Both the position numbers and the translations under genes were made by a program. A DNA stretch of 64,000 bases. It comes from DMER01 sp003451645. GTDB taxonomy: Bacteria; Pseudomonadota; Alphaproteobacteria; Micropepsales; Micropepsaceae. The first letter of the stretch is position 1, and each line of letters opens with the position of its first letter. Below, piece by piece: positions 43,915-52,699 of the stretch. Location: contig DALYLR010000007.1 in the NCBI GenBank assembly GCA_031976175.1, positions 46,633 to 110,632 of the forward strand, given 5' to 3'. A model generated the notes under the pieces. The model was not told the DNA's origin, made no database searches, and saw only the letters and a list, made by a program, of their open reading frames with translations.

Positions 43915-45648
43915 ATGACGAGCCCCATTGCCTTTCCTGCCATGTCCATTGCGGACGCGCACAATCTGCTCCTCACCGCGCCAACCTCGCCTTTCCACAT
44001 CGAGGAAAAGGCGATCCGCGGGATCACCTTCAAGACCTGGAAATTGGCCCCGCCCACGCTTGCTGAGGTCTTTGCGCTGAGCGGCAATTTCGCCACCCGT
44101 GATTTCCTGGTCCTGGATCAGGACCGCGTGACCTTTGCGGCCCACGCCAAAGCGGTAGCAAAGCTCGCCGCTCAATTGCAGGCCGACGGCATCAAAAAGG
44201 GCGACCGGGTCGCCATCATCATGCGCAATCTGCCGGAGTGGGTCGTGGCGTTTTGGGCCTCCGCCCTGGTTGGCGCCATTGTGACCCCGCTCAATGCCTG
44301 GTGGACCGGTCACGAATTGGAGTACGGCCTCTCGGACTCTGGCAGTACCTTTGCCTTTGTCGATGGTGAGCGCCTGGAGCGGCTGAAGGATCACCTCTCC
44401 GCGCTGCCCAACCTCAAGAAAATCTATGTGACGCGCGCGAGCGAGCCGCAGACGGAGGCGCGCATTGCAAAACTTGAGGACGTCATTGGCATCCCCAACG
44501 CCTGGACCCATTTGCCCGACGCAGCATTGCCCGTGGTCCAAATGGCTCCCGATGACGACTGCACGATCTTTTATACGTCAGGCACCACCGGAAAGCCCAA
44601 GGGCGCGGTGATCTCCCATCGCAACATTGTCTCCAACATTTTCAACGCTCTGTGTGCCCAAGCGCGCGGGTTCCTCCGCCGCGGTGAGATCCCGCCTCAG
44701 CCTGATCCCTCAGCGCCTCAGCGTGGCGTGCTACTTTCGGTGCCGCTCTTTCATGCCACGGGCTGTTTTGCCGTGATGATCCCCAACGTCATGGGTGGCG
44801 GCAAGCTGGTCATGCAGCGCAAATGGGATGCGGACCAAGCGCTGGAGCTGATCCAGCGCGAGAAGGTGACCAATGCGGGCGGCGTCCCCACCATCGCTTG
44901 GCAAATCATCGAGCATCCTCGGCTGCAAGAATTTGACCTCTCCTCGCTCGACACCATCTCCTATGGCGGCGCGCCGAGCGCCCCGGAACTCGTCCGGCGC
45001 ATGAAGGAGAAATTCCCCAAGCTGCAAGTGGGCCAGGGCTGGGGCATGACCGAGACCTCGGCAACCGCGGTGTCCAACACGCGCGAGGATTACGAGCGCA
45101 AGCCCTCCTCCTGCGGCGTGCCCGCCCCGTCGGGCGAGGCCAAGATCATGGGACCGGACGGCAAAGAACTCGGCCTCAACGAGGTCGGTGAATTGTGGTA
45201 CAAAGGGCCCATCGTTGTGCGCGGCTATTGGAACAAGCCGGAAGCCACCGCCGAAACCTTTGTCGATGGCTGGGTGAAAACCGGTGATCTCGCGCGCATC
45301 GACGAGGAAGGTTTCATCTACATCGTGGACCGCGCCAAGGACATGCTCATCCGCGGCGGTGAGAACATCTACTGCGTCGAAGTCGAGAACGCGCTCTATG
45401 ACCATCCGGCTGTGATGGATGCGGCGGTGGTGGGCAAACCGCATATGACATTGGGCGAGGAGCCGGTGGCTGTCGTTCACCTCAAGCCTGGCCAGCACGC
45501 GAGTGAAGCGGAACTGCGGGCCCATGTGGCGGCCAAGATCGCGGCCTTCAAGGTCCCCGTGCAAATCCAGTTCATGCCCGAGACGCTGCCGCGCAACCCC
45601 AATGGCAAGATTCTCAAAAAGGATTTGCGGTCGTTATTTGGCGCTTAA
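43915..45648 (+). CDS. AMP-dependent acyl-CoA ligase, class I
   Basis: The 577-residue protein has the adenylate-forming motifs YTSGTTGKPKGAV, SYGGAPSAPEL, GQGWGMTETSA, GWVKTGDLA and the terminal NPNGKILKKDL with catalytic Lys. It differs from the ligase at 40409 in size and N-terminus, so it belongs to another subgroup (long-chain/aryl type). The substrate is unknown. The start at 43915 has a weak purine-rich ribosome site. Confidence 0.93.
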   Translation: MTSPIAFPAMSIADAHNLLLTAPTSPFHIEEKAIRGITFKTWKLAPPTLAEVFALSGNFATRDFLVLDQDRVTFAAHAKAVAKLAAQLQADGIKKGDRVAIIMRNLPEWVVAFWASALVGAIVTPLNAWWTGHELEYGLSDSGSTFAFVDGERLERLKDHLSALPNLKKIYVTRASEPQTEARIAKLEDVIGIPNAWTHLPDAALPVVQMAPDDDCTIFYTSGTTGKPKGAVISHRNIVSNIFNALCAQARGFLRRGEIPPQPDPSAPQRGVLLSVPLFHATGCFAVMIPNVMGGGKLVMQRKWDADQALELIQREKVTNAGGVPTIAWQIIEHPRLQEFDLSSLDTISYGGAPSAPELVRRMKEKFPKLQVGQGWGMTETSATAVSNTREDYERKPSSCGVPAPSGEAKIMGPDGKELGLNEVGELWYKGPIVVRGYWNKPEATAETFVDGWVKTGDLARIDEEGFIYIVDRAKDMLIRGGENIYCVEVENALYDHPAVMDAAVVGKPHMTLGEEPVAVVHLKPGQHASEAELRAHVAAKIAAFKVPVQIQFMPETLPRNPNGKILKKDLRSLFGA

Positions 45649-45678
45649 AGCAAAGCGGCCCCGGTAACTCGGGGCCGC
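45649..45678 (-). terminator. Probable terminator between converging genes
   Basis: GCGGCCCC (45655-45662) pairs with GGGGCCGC (45671-45678), loop of eight. Read on the minus strand the stem is followed by TTTGCTTT, fitting the end of the DUF1993 gene; the plus-strand side has no T run. Confidence 0.6.
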
Positions 45679-45699
45679 ATCGCCATCAGTTTCGAACCG

Positions 45700-46206
45700 T
45701 TAGGCGCGGCCCATAAAGTCCCACTTGCCAACCTCGACCCCATTTTTGCGCAGAATGGCGTAGGCCGAGGTCATGTGGAAGTAGAAGTTGGGCAGAGAAA
45801 ACCGGTTGGCAAAGTCCTCACCTGAGAACGTCATCTTGTTCCCGCCCGGCGCGATGGTGATCTCACGCGTCATGGCGCCAGCAAATTCGGCGGGCCCAAT
45901 TGTCTTAAGATAATCAATCGTCTTGGCGATCCGGCCTTTGAGTTCAGGGATCGTCGTTTCGGTGTCAGCAAAAGCTGGCGGCTCCTGACCCGACAGGCGC
46001 CCCGCCGCCCCTTTGGCGAAATCAGCGGTCATTTGCACTTGCCGCTTGAAGTCGAACATATCGGGAAACAGCCTGGCATTGAGCAGGACCGACGGATCGA
46101 TTTTCTTGGCCTCGCAATGCTGCTCGACCTTGTCCAAAATCTTGGCTAAGGCGGTCAGCATCCCGCCCATTTGCTGCACGGTTGCTTTGTGGAAGGCATC
46201 GCTCAT
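45700..46206 (-). CDS. DUF1993-family protein
   Basis: The 168-residue protein matches DUF1993: a helical bundle with MGGMLTALAKILDKVEQHCE, FPDMFDFKRQVQMTADFAKG and the end NFYFHMTSAYAILRKNGVEVGKWDFMG. These resemble DinB-like four-helix proteins. Function unknown; the strongly conserved C-terminus (GKxDFxG) is intact. Confidence 0.88.
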   Translation of the reverse strand: MSDAFHKATVQQMGGMLTALAKILDKVEQHCEAKKIDPSVLLNARLFPDMFDFKRQVQMTADFAKGAAGRLSGQEPPAFADTETTIPELKGRIAKTIDYLKTIGPAEFAGAMTREITIAPGGNKMTFSGEDFANRFSLPNFYFHMTSAYAILRKNGVEVGKWDFMGRA

Positions 46207-46320
46207 GGTTGGAAATCCTTATGTTTGGATGACGATCGCCTACGCATAGCAGACTGATCCGCCCCCCGCATCGGGGTCGCGCCAACAAAATTGTGTAAGT
46301 GTGAACCCTGACGGCCCACC

Positions 46321-46348
46321 TTGCTCCGCCCGATCATCGCCCTATAAT
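46321..46348 (+). promoter_or_regulatory. Probable purEK promoter
   Basis: TTGCTC (46321-46326) and a perfect TATAAT (46343-46348) are 16 bp apart, 58 nt before the purE start codon. This is the best sigma-70-type promoter match I found in the window. Confidence 0.55.
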
Positions 46349-46405
46349 GGGCCGCTTCCTGGAACGCGGGCGCGACAGTCGCCTCCCAAATAATGGTACG
46401 CGATC

Positions 46406-46942
46406 ATGACCAAGAAGCGCCCCGAAGCCCCGGCCGATATTGGCATCATTATGGGCAGCCGCTCGGACTGGTCCATCATGTGCCATGCCGCTGAGACCTT
46501 GCGCGCCCTAGGCATTGATTTTGAGGCCCGCGTGGTCTCCGCCCACCGGACACCTGCCCGCCTTTTCGACTATGCCCGCACCGCCAAGAGCCGGGGCTTG
46601 AAAGTGATCATCGCGGGCGCAGGCGGGGCCGCCCATTTGCCGGGTATGACCGCCGCGCTCACGCCCTTGCCCGTTCTGGGAGTACCTGTTGCGGCGACAG
46701 GGTTGCAAGGGCTCGATAGCCTGCTCTCGATCGTCCAGATGCCGGGCGGCGTGCCTGTCGCCACCCTGGCCATTGGCAAGCCTGGCGCGATTAACGCAGC
46801 CCTGCTGGGCGCCTCAATCCTCGCCTTGAGTGACGCCAAGGTTGCCCGGGCGTTGGACGAGTTCCGTGCCAGGCAGACGGCAGACGTGCCCGATAGTCCG
46901 ATAACGGATGATCATGCAATCATGCTCGCGGCAGCGACCTAG
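46406..46942 (+). CDS. purE: 5-(carboxyamino)imidazole ribonucleotide mutase PurE
   Basis: PurE converts N5-CAIR to CAIR in purine synthesis. The 178-residue product has the class I motifs IIMGSRSDWSIM, VVSAHRTPARLFDYA and GAGGAAHLPGMTAA. The following purK makes the N5-CAIR substrate, supporting class I. The purK start is 4 nt after its stop. Confidence 0.97.
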   Translation: MTKKRPEAPADIGIIMGSRSDWSIMCHAAETLRALGIDFEARVVSAHRTPARLFDYARTAKSRGLKVIIAGAGGAAHLPGMTAALTPLPVLGVPVAATGLQGLDSLLSIVQMPGGVPVATLAIGKPGAINAALLGASILALSDAKVARALDEFRARQTADVPDSPITDDHAIMLAAAT

Positions 46943-46945
46943 CCC

Positions 46946-48013
46946 ATGGCGATGTTGGGGATCCTAGGCGGCGGTCAATTGGGGCGCATGCTGGCGCTTG
47001 CGGCTGGCAAGCTCGGCCTCTCTGTCCACATCTATGCGCCGGAGCCGGACAGCCCCGCTGCGGCGGTCGCGGCGGCCTTCACATGCGCAGCATATGACGA
47101 TACCGACGCGCTTCTGGCCTTTGCGCAGAGCGTCGCAGCCATCACCTATGAGTTCGAGAATGTCCCGGCCGCAACGGCGGAACTTCTCAACGCGCATGCG
47201 CCAGTCCGGCCCAACCCGCGTGCGTTGGCCGTGACGCAGGACCGCTGGCACGAGAAATCCTTTATCCGCGCGCAGGACATTGCCACTGCTCCTTTCTACA
47301 ATATTGAGAGCGAGGCTGACTTGGGCCCAGCTTTGGCCAAGATTGGCCCGCCAGCGGTTCTTAAAACCCGGCGCCTCGGCTATGACGGCAAGGGTCAGCG
47401 CCTGATCCGTCAGGGTACGGACCTTGCCGCAGCCTTTGATACGTTCAACCGCGTGCCCTCGATCCTGGAGGGTTTTGTGGCCTTCAAGCGGGAACTGTCC
47501 GTGATTGCCGCGCGCGGTTTGGACGGGCAGTTTGCCGCCTATGACCCGGTTGAAAATCAGCACCAGGATCATGTCCTGCATCGCTCTCTGGCGCCGGCCA
47601 AGCTAACCCCGGAGCAAAGGGACAAAGCGCTTGCCATCGCCGCGGCCATATTGTCCGCGCTCGACTATGTGGGTGTCATGGGCATTGAGCTGTTTGAAGC
47701 AGCCGATGGCAGCCTCATGGTCAATGAACTGGCCCCCCGCGTGCACAATTCCGGCCATTGGACGCAGGACGCCTGCACGGTCTCCCAATTTGAGCAGCAT
47801 GTACGCGCCGTCATGGGTTGGCCTCTCGGTTCCCCAGAGCGGCACAGCGATGCCATCATGACCAATCTCTTGGGCGAGGCCGCCCAAGGCTGGGACACGC
47901 GCGCCCTCGGCCCCCATACCTCGCTCCATCTGTATGGAAAAGACGCCCCCCGCCCCGGCCGCAAGATGGGACACTTGACGGAACTCAAGCCCAAGACTTC
48001 GGGGCATGAATAG
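46946..48013 (+). CDS. purK: 5-(carboxyamino)imidazole ribonucleotide synthase PurK
   Basis: PurK is an ATP-grasp enzyme that carboxylates AIR with bicarbonate. The 355-residue product starts with MLGILGGGQLGRMLALAAG, and has the ATP-grasp segment TRRLGYDGKGQRLI and VNELAPRVHNSGHWT near the metal site. Length is normal. It is co-transcribed with purE. Confidence 0.97.
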   Translation: MAMLGILGGGQLGRMLALAAGKLGLSVHIYAPEPDSPAAAVAAAFTCAAYDDTDALLAFAQSVAAITYEFENVPAATAELLNAHAPVRPNPRALAVTQDRWHEKSFIRAQDIATAPFYNIESEADLGPALAKIGPPAVLKTRRLGYDGKGQRLIRQGTDLAAAFDTFNRVPSILEGFVAFKRELSVIAARGLDGQFAAYDPVENQHQDHVLHRSLAPAKLTPEQRDKALAIAAAILSALDYVGVMGIELFEAADGSLMVNELAPRVHNSGHWTQDACTVSQFEQHVRAVMGWPLGSPERHSDAIMTNLLGEAAQGWDTRALGPHTSLHLYGKDAPRPGRKMGHLTELKPKTSGHE

Positions 48014-48103
48014 TGCGGCAGCCTGCCGCATCTGAGCCAACACATCCGGCGTTAAACTGACATATCCGGTATCATACCGCTATTTGCCAAAGGACGTGGC
48101 GAG

Positions 48104-48289
48104 ATGCTCAGCAAACCGCTCCTGACCGTGCACGAAACCGCGCAGACGCTCAAAGTAAAGGAAAGCACTGTCCGCACCTGGATACGGGACAAGAAGTTAC
48201 GAGCGATCAAATTCGGCCGCGAATGGCGCGTGGCCCATATCGACCTGGAAAAATTCGTGAACGATCACGCCAACCGGCAAGAGGCATGA
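48104..48289 (+). CDS. Small helix-turn-helix protein (excisionase/MerR-like HTH_17)
   Basis: The 61-residue protein is one winged-helix domain: LLTVHETAQTLKVKESTVRT is the helix-turn-helix, and KKLRAIKFGREWRVAHIDLE the wing, as in excisionase-family DNA-binding proteins. No integrase or phage gene is nearby, so a role as stand-alone regulator is as likely as a mobile-element leftover. The gene converges with coq9. Confidence 0.82.
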   Translation: MLSKPLLTVHETAQTLKVKESTVRTWIRDKKLRAIKFGREWRVAHIDLEKFVNDHANRQEA

Positions 48290-48338
48290 GCAACGGGCTG
48301 AAAAGTGCACTTGCGGTTTCCAGACGACCCGTTGCGAT

Positions 48339-48365
48339 AAAAAAACTTAGAACCTTGGCTCTAAG
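48339..48365 (-). terminator. Intrinsic terminator after coq9
   Basis: A minus-strand 8-bp stem (CTTAGAGC/GTTCTAAG, bases 48365-48346, tetraloop CAAG) is followed by seven T residues (48345-48339), directly after the coq9 stop codon. Confidence 0.8.
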
Positions 48366-48366
48366 A

Positions 48367-49026
48367 TTATCGGGCGCGCGGGTAGCGCAACCGCCCTGCA
48401 AGCGCGAAGGGATTGGGAAAGCCGCTGGCGGCTTTTGATGCTTGCGCCTTAAGCTTTTCGAATTGCATCACATCCGCAATGCGCCGCTCGATAAAGGCTT
48501 GGGTATCGCTCGCACCCTCGCTCTCATCGGTGAACCAATAGAGCAGGCAGGCCGAATAGACCGCCCCCATGGTCATGCGCCGGGTGTAGTAGCTGAAATC
48601 CGCTGATTGATCGCCCATCGCCTTCCATAAGGCATCAGAGGTCCGGGCCAAACATTGCACCGCATCCGCCGCATACAGAGGAAAAGTCAAAAAAGCGGCC
48701 GCGCGTTTCTCGGCCAGCTTGTATTGCCCGGCCACGTCGATCCGTGTGCGGATGGCCAAGATTGCCCGCTCGCGGATCTTCAAGGCCGCAAGATCAACCG
48801 CTTGCATGCGATCCGCCATTTGCCGGTCGCAGTCGGCCGCATACTGAACTACCATATCGACAGGCCCGCGCGGATAGAGCGCTGCCAGCTGCGCCGCATT
48901 GGCTCCTGCCTCTTGTGCGGCCTCCGACAGCAACCGCGCCGAGAAGCCATAGAATTGCACGCGCGGCAAAGCGGCAGCCAATACCTCATCCCGCAAATCG
49001 TCCAATGAAGATCGTTGCGTGGTCAT
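48367..49026 (-). CDS. coq9: COQ9-family ubiquinone biosynthesis protein
   Basis: COQ9 is a lipid-binding helper for the demethoxyubiquinone hydroxylase step of ubiquinone synthesis. The 219-residue helical protein has the C-terminal COQ9 domain (LYPRGPVDMVVQYAADCDRQ, later DYSADFSYYT-like DQSADFSYYTRRMTMGAVY and LLYWFTDESEG). Its start overlaps the def stop as ATGA, so it is translationally coupled to def. Confidence 0.92.
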   Translation of the reverse strand: MTTQRSSLDDLRDEVLAAALPRVQFYGFSARLLSEAAQEAGANAAQLAALYPRGPVDMVVQYAADCDRQMADRMQAVDLAALKIRERAILAIRTRIDVAGQYKLAEKRAAAFLTFPLYAADAVQCLARTSDALWKAMGDQSADFSYYTRRMTMGAVYSACLLYWFTDESEGASDTQAFIERRIADVMQFEKLKAQASKAASGFPNPFALAGRLRYPRAR

Positions 49027-49580
49027 GCCTCGTCCTCCTCCGCGCGCAGATGGCGGGCTTCTGATTCAAAGATCAATTTGCTTAAGTCGCGCATGCGTTG
49101 CGGATAGAGAATGCCGTCCAGATGATCGCACTCGTGCTGCACGACCCGGGCGTGGAACCCGCGCGCGACGCGCGACACCGTCCGCCCTTCCAAATCGATC
49201 CCTGAATAGCGGATATGCGCAGGCCGCTCGACAAAACCCCGCAAGCCCGGCACCGACAAACATCCCTCCCAACCGCCTTCGACCGCAGGCGACAGGACCT
49301 CAATGACCGGATTGATCAGGACCGTCAGGTCAGCAGTGTGATCAAAGGCCTCTTCCGCCGAGAGGCCCGGATCGGCGCGCTCGCCCGGCGCCTGAAAGAC
49401 CACCACCCGCACGCTCTCATGCACCTGCGGGGCGGCGAGCCCTGCCCCATTGGCGTCGATCATGGTCTCGATCATGTCGTTGACCAAACGGCGCAATTCC
49501 GGATCGCGGGGGTTATCGACGGCCCTCGCCTGACGCCGCAGGACAGGATGTCCCATTCGGGCAATTTTTCGTATCGTCAT
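49023..49580 (-). CDS. def: Peptide deformylase
   Basis: Peptide deformylase removes the N-formyl group from nascent proteins. The 185-residue product has all three metal-site motifs: GAGLAAPQV, EGCLSVPGL (EGCLS) and HECDHLDG (HExxH). The start at 49580 (MTIRKIARMG) is set by homology; a longer frame to 49910 runs opposite rpsU. It is immediately upstream of coq9. Confidence 0.96.
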   Translation of the reverse strand: MTIRKIARMGHPVLRRQARAVDNPRDPELRRLVNDMIETMIDANGAGLAAPQVHESVRVVVFQAPGERADPGLSAEEAFDHTADLTVLINPVIEVLSPAVEGGWEGCLSVPGLRGFVERPAHIRYSGIDLEGRTVSRVARGFHARVVQHECDHLDGILYPQRMRDLSKLIFESEARHLRAEEDEA

Positions 49581-49721
49581 GCACTTGATATGCGCCGGGT
49601 TGGGTCTTTGGACAAGAGCTAGACAATTCCACGAGCCTCTGTTACACACCCTCACCGGACAGTGTCGGGGCACTGGCCGCTTTAAGTCTTTCATTGAACA
49701 TCTTGGCAGAGGAGAGTCCGC

Positions 49722-49949
49722 TTGCAGATCGTCGTTCGCGATAACAATATCGACCAGGCCTTGAAGGCGCTTAAGAAAAAACTTCAACGCGAGGGCCTGT
49801 TCCGCGAGATGAAGCTGCGGAATCACTTCGAAAAGCCATCTGAGCGCCGCGCACGTGAACGTGCTGAGGCCGTCCGTCGCGCCCGCAAGCTCCAGCGCAA
49901 GAAGCTGCAACGCGAAGGCCTCCTGCCCCCGACCCCCAAGAAGGTCTAG
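49722..49949 (+). CDS. rpsU: 30S ribosomal protein S21
   Basis: The 75-residue protein is S21: VQIVVRDNNIDQALKALKKK, LREGLFREMKLR-like REGLFREMKLRNHFEKPSE, then a very basic tail (RRARKLQRKKLQREG). It starts at a TTG with GCAGAGGAG about 8 nt upstream. The gene is divergent from def. Confidence 0.95.
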   Translation: MQIVVRDNNIDQALKALKKKLQREGLFREMKLRNHFEKPSERRARERAEAVRRARKLQRKKLQREGLLPPTPKKV

Positions 49950-49970
49950 CGCAGCGTTGCTGCTCCTTGG

Positions 49971-50384
49971 GTGCTGACGATGACGTCCATCCTGACCAAT
50001 GTACTCGCCACCTTGACTGGCGCCGCCGTTGCCGTCGGAACGGTGACCCTAGTCGAATATCTGGGTCACCAGATCTACCCTCCCCCAACAGACCTCTCGC
50101 TAGATGGGCTGAAGGCCTATGTCGCCTCCGCGCCCTGGCAGGCGCTTGCAATCGTTGTGGCGGGTTGGACGTTGGGCGCCTTCTTGGGCGCCATTGTAGC
50201 GACGGCCATAGCGCGCACCACACTTTGGCCAGGGCTTTTGGTGGGTGCCTTGATTACGGCCGGGGCTGCAATGAACCTCACGTTGATCCCCCACCCTTTG
50301 TGGATGGCGGCCCTGGGGCTATTGCTGCCGCTTCCTTGCGCGTGGCTTGGTGCACGGCTGACGCGCACCAAAGCCCAGAACTAA
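49971..50384 (+). CDS. Small multi-pass membrane protein, unknown
   Basis: The 137-residue protein has about four membrane helices (around 7-29, 57-80, 88-105 and 110-128). No domain is recognised. It begins with GTG at 49971, or ATG at 49980, 22-30 nt after rpsU, and may be co-transcribed with it. Confidence 0.7.
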   Translation: MLTMTSILTNVLATLTGAAVAVGTVTLVEYLGHQIYPPPTDLSLDGLKAYVASAPWQALAIVVAGWTLGAFLGAIVATAIARTTLWPGLLVGALITAGAAMNLTLIPHPLWMAALGLLLPLPCAWLGARLTRTKAQN

Positions 50385-50394
50385 GCCGTTCGCC

Positions 50395-50820
50395 TTAGCG
50401 ATAGCAGCGGCAGCCGCGGCGCCACTTGCGCTTTTTCTTGTAGTAGCGCGGACGGTACTCCTCCGCCTCGCCGTGAGCGATGAAGTCAATCTCGCCATTG
50501 CGGGTGTGCCGATAGTGTTGGTTATCCGTGTGCGGATAATGATGGCCAGTCCCTTGCGCGCTAAAGGTCCGGTCCGAATAGCCCAGAACAACGCCTGAAT
50601 CCGGCGCGCGATCGGAAATCGTGAGCCCAAGCGATTGCACCGACACCTTGGGCGGCGGCGAGCCGGGGTGCGGTGTCACCTGCACGGCCGCAAGGCCCAC
50701 AATGTTGGTGGTGCCATCGGCTTGCTGGCCGACATAGGTGCAGGCGGAAAGGGCTGCGCCAAGTGCGCCAAGCACCAGGACCTTACGAGCAGAAGACAAA
50801 ATCTGATTGATCGGGGGCAT
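50395..50820 (-). CDS. Small lipoprotein of unknown function
   Basis: The 141-residue product has a signal with lipobox LSAC (Cys27) and lacks a known domain. Its C-terminal half is rich in Tyr, His and Arg, ending with a strongly basic YYKKKRKWRRGCRCYR. Probably an outer- or inner-membrane lipoprotein facing the periplasm. It converges with the small membrane-protein gene. Confidence 0.72.
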   Translation of the reverse strand: MPPINQILSSARKVLVLGALGAALSACTYVGQQADGTTNIVGLAAVQVTPHPGSPPPKVSVQSLGLTISDRAPDSGVVLGYSDRTFSAQGTGHHYPHTDNQHYRHTRNGEIDFIAHGEAEEYRPRYYKKKRKWRRGCRCYR

Positions 50821-50938
50821 CGGTTACCTCACGCGGTTACGAGTAAACCCTTCTATGCCATGGATGTGCTGCTGTGAACCGCGCTCAAACATGCTGACCG
50901 CGCATCGTTGCAATTTGGTGACAGCTTACAACGCTGCC

Positions 50939-52366
50939 TCAATGCCCCAACGCCTTGACGATCCCCTCGGTCATTTTCTTCGCATCGGCGAAAAGCATCA
51001 TCGTGTTGTCGCGGAAGAACAGCTCGTTCTCGATGCCCGCATAGCCTGAGCCCATGCCGCGCTTGATGAAGAGCACGGTTTTGGCTTTCTCGACATCCAG
51101 GATCGGCATCCCGAAAATGGGGCTCTTGGGATTGGTCTTGGCCGACGGGTTGGTGACGTCATTGGCGCCGATCACATAAGCGACATCGGCCTGCGCGAAT
51201 TGGGAATTGATGTCCTCAAGCTCGAACACCTCGTCATAGGGCACATTCGCTTCGGCCAGGAGCACGTTCATATGGCCCGGCATCCGCCCCGCGACGGGAT
51301 GGATCGCATAGGTGACCTTGACCCCCTCTTTCTTTAGGATGTCCGCCATCTCGCGCAGCGCGTGCTGTGCCTGCGCCACCGCCATGCCATAGCCCGGCAC
51401 GATGATGACCGAGCCCGCATTCTTCATGATAAAGGCAGCATCGTCGGCGGAGCCTTGCTTGACGGGCCGCGTCTCCACCTTGCCGCCGCTGAGATCCGTC
51501 TCGCCGCCAAAGCCGCCCAGAATGACCGAGATGAAAGAGCGGTTCATGCCCTTGCACATGATGTAGCTCAGGATCGCGCCCGACGATCCGACCAGGGCGC
51601 CGGTGATGATGAGGGCTGTGTTCTCCAGCGTAAAGCCGATCCCGGCAGCAGCCCAACCTGAATAGGAATTGAGCATCGACACCACGACGGGCATATCCGC
51701 GCCGCCAATCGGGATAATGATCGTGACGCCAATGATAAAGGCCAGCAGCGTAATCGCCCAAAAGAGATAGAGCGCGCCGTCCCCCAGACCGCCAGACCGG
51801 GCGAACAGAATCATGTAAGTGACCATCAGCCCAAAGAGGAACAGGTTCAGGAAATGCCGGCCCGGCAACATGATCGGCGCGCCCGACATGTTCCCGTTGA
51901 GCTTGGCAAAGGCAATGACCGACCCTGAAAAAGTGATGGCCCCAATGGCCACGCCCAGAGACATCTCGATCAGGCTGGCCATCTTGATCTGATTGCCCGC
52001 CATGATGTGGAAATCGGCCGGCGCATAGAGAGCCGCTGCAGCAACAAACACGGCGGCCAAACCAACGAGGCTGTGGAAGGCGGCCACCAATTGCGGCATC
52101 GCCGTCATCGCAACGCGGCCAGCGATTGCGGCGCCGATCAATCCGCCGATGAGCACACCTGCAGCAATCATGCCCCAGGTCAGTCCGTCAAAGCCGCCAC
52201 CTGCCGTGAGCGCCAAGGTCGTCGCCACAGCGATCGCCATGCCGAGCATGCCATACATATTACCTTGGCGGCTGGACTCCGGGCTCGACAACCCGCGCAA
52301 GGCCAGGATGAACAACACGCCCGAGACCAGATAGAGAAGCGCTGCGATATCGGCGGTCATGCTCAT
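50939..52366 (-). CDS. pntB: NAD(P) transhydrogenase subunit beta
   Basis: PntB forms the proton channel with PntAB and carries the NADP(H)-binding domain. The 475-residue protein has about eight N-terminal helices and a C-terminal domain III with VIIVPGYGMAVAQAQHAL, HPVAGRMPGHMNVLLAEA and GANDVTNPSAKTNP. Its start overlaps pntAB by 4 nt, so the three genes are a coupled operon pntAA-pntAB-pntB. Confidence 0.97.
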   Translation of the reverse strand: MSMTADIAALLYLVSGVLFILALRGLSSPESSRQGNMYGMLGMAIAVATTLALTAGGGFDGLTWGMIAAGVLIGGLIGAAIAGRVAMTAMPQLVAAFHSLVGLAAVFVAAAALYAPADFHIMAGNQIKMASLIEMSLGVAIGAITFSGSVIAFAKLNGNMSGAPIMLPGRHFLNLFLFGLMVTYMILFARSGGLGDGALYLFWAITLLAFIIGVTIIIPIGGADMPVVVSMLNSYSGWAAAGIGFTLENTALIITGALVGSSGAILSYIMCKGMNRSFISVILGGFGGETDLSGGKVETRPVKQGSADDAAFIMKNAGSVIIVPGYGMAVAQAQHALREMADILKKEGVKVTYAIHPVAGRMPGHMNVLLAEANVPYDEVFELEDINSQFAQADVAYVIGANDVTNPSAKTNPKSPIFGMPILDVEKAKTVLFIKRGMGSGYAGIENELFFRDNTMMLFADAKKMTEGIVKALGH

Positions 52367-52692
52367 TTGGCGGCTCCTGGCGCGCGCTCTTTCTTCTTAT
52401 ACATGGCCAGCATGCGCCTCGTGACGAGGAAGCCGCCAAAGATATTCACGGATGCGAGGATTACGGCGAGGAAGCCAAAGATCTTGGACGTCCATGCTGC
52501 GCCTGATGGCTGAGCGCCGCCCGCCGCGACGGCAATGAGCGCACCCACGATGATCACTGACGAGATCGCGTTGGTGACCGCCATCAGCGGCGTATGCAGT
52601 GCGGGCGTAACACTCCACACCACGTAATAGCCCACGAAGATCGCCAGCACGAAAATCGAAAGACGGAAGACAAAGGGATCGATGGCGTCCAT
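52363..52692 (-). CDS. pntAB: NAD(P) transhydrogenase subunit alpha-2 (membrane part)
   Basis: This small subunit supplies three to four membrane helices between the alpha-1 and beta subunits. From ATG 52692 (MDAIDPFVFRLSIFVLAI) the 109-residue product matches the domain-II part of the alpha chain, with TPLMAVTNAISSVIIVGAL as the conserved core. The start at 52731 would overlap pntAA and is not used. Confidence 0.94.
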   Translation of the reverse strand: MDAIDPFVFRLSIFVLAIFVGYYVVWSVTPALHTPLMAVTNAISSVIIVGALIAVAAGGAQPSGAAWTSKIFGFLAVILASVNIFGGFLVTRRMLAMYKKKERAPGAAK

Positions 52693-52699
52693 GGGTGAC

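Noticed and set aside
46207..46405. Purine riboswitch before purE
   Set aside because: No conserved junction sequence or three-way helix could be found; only a promoter is supported.
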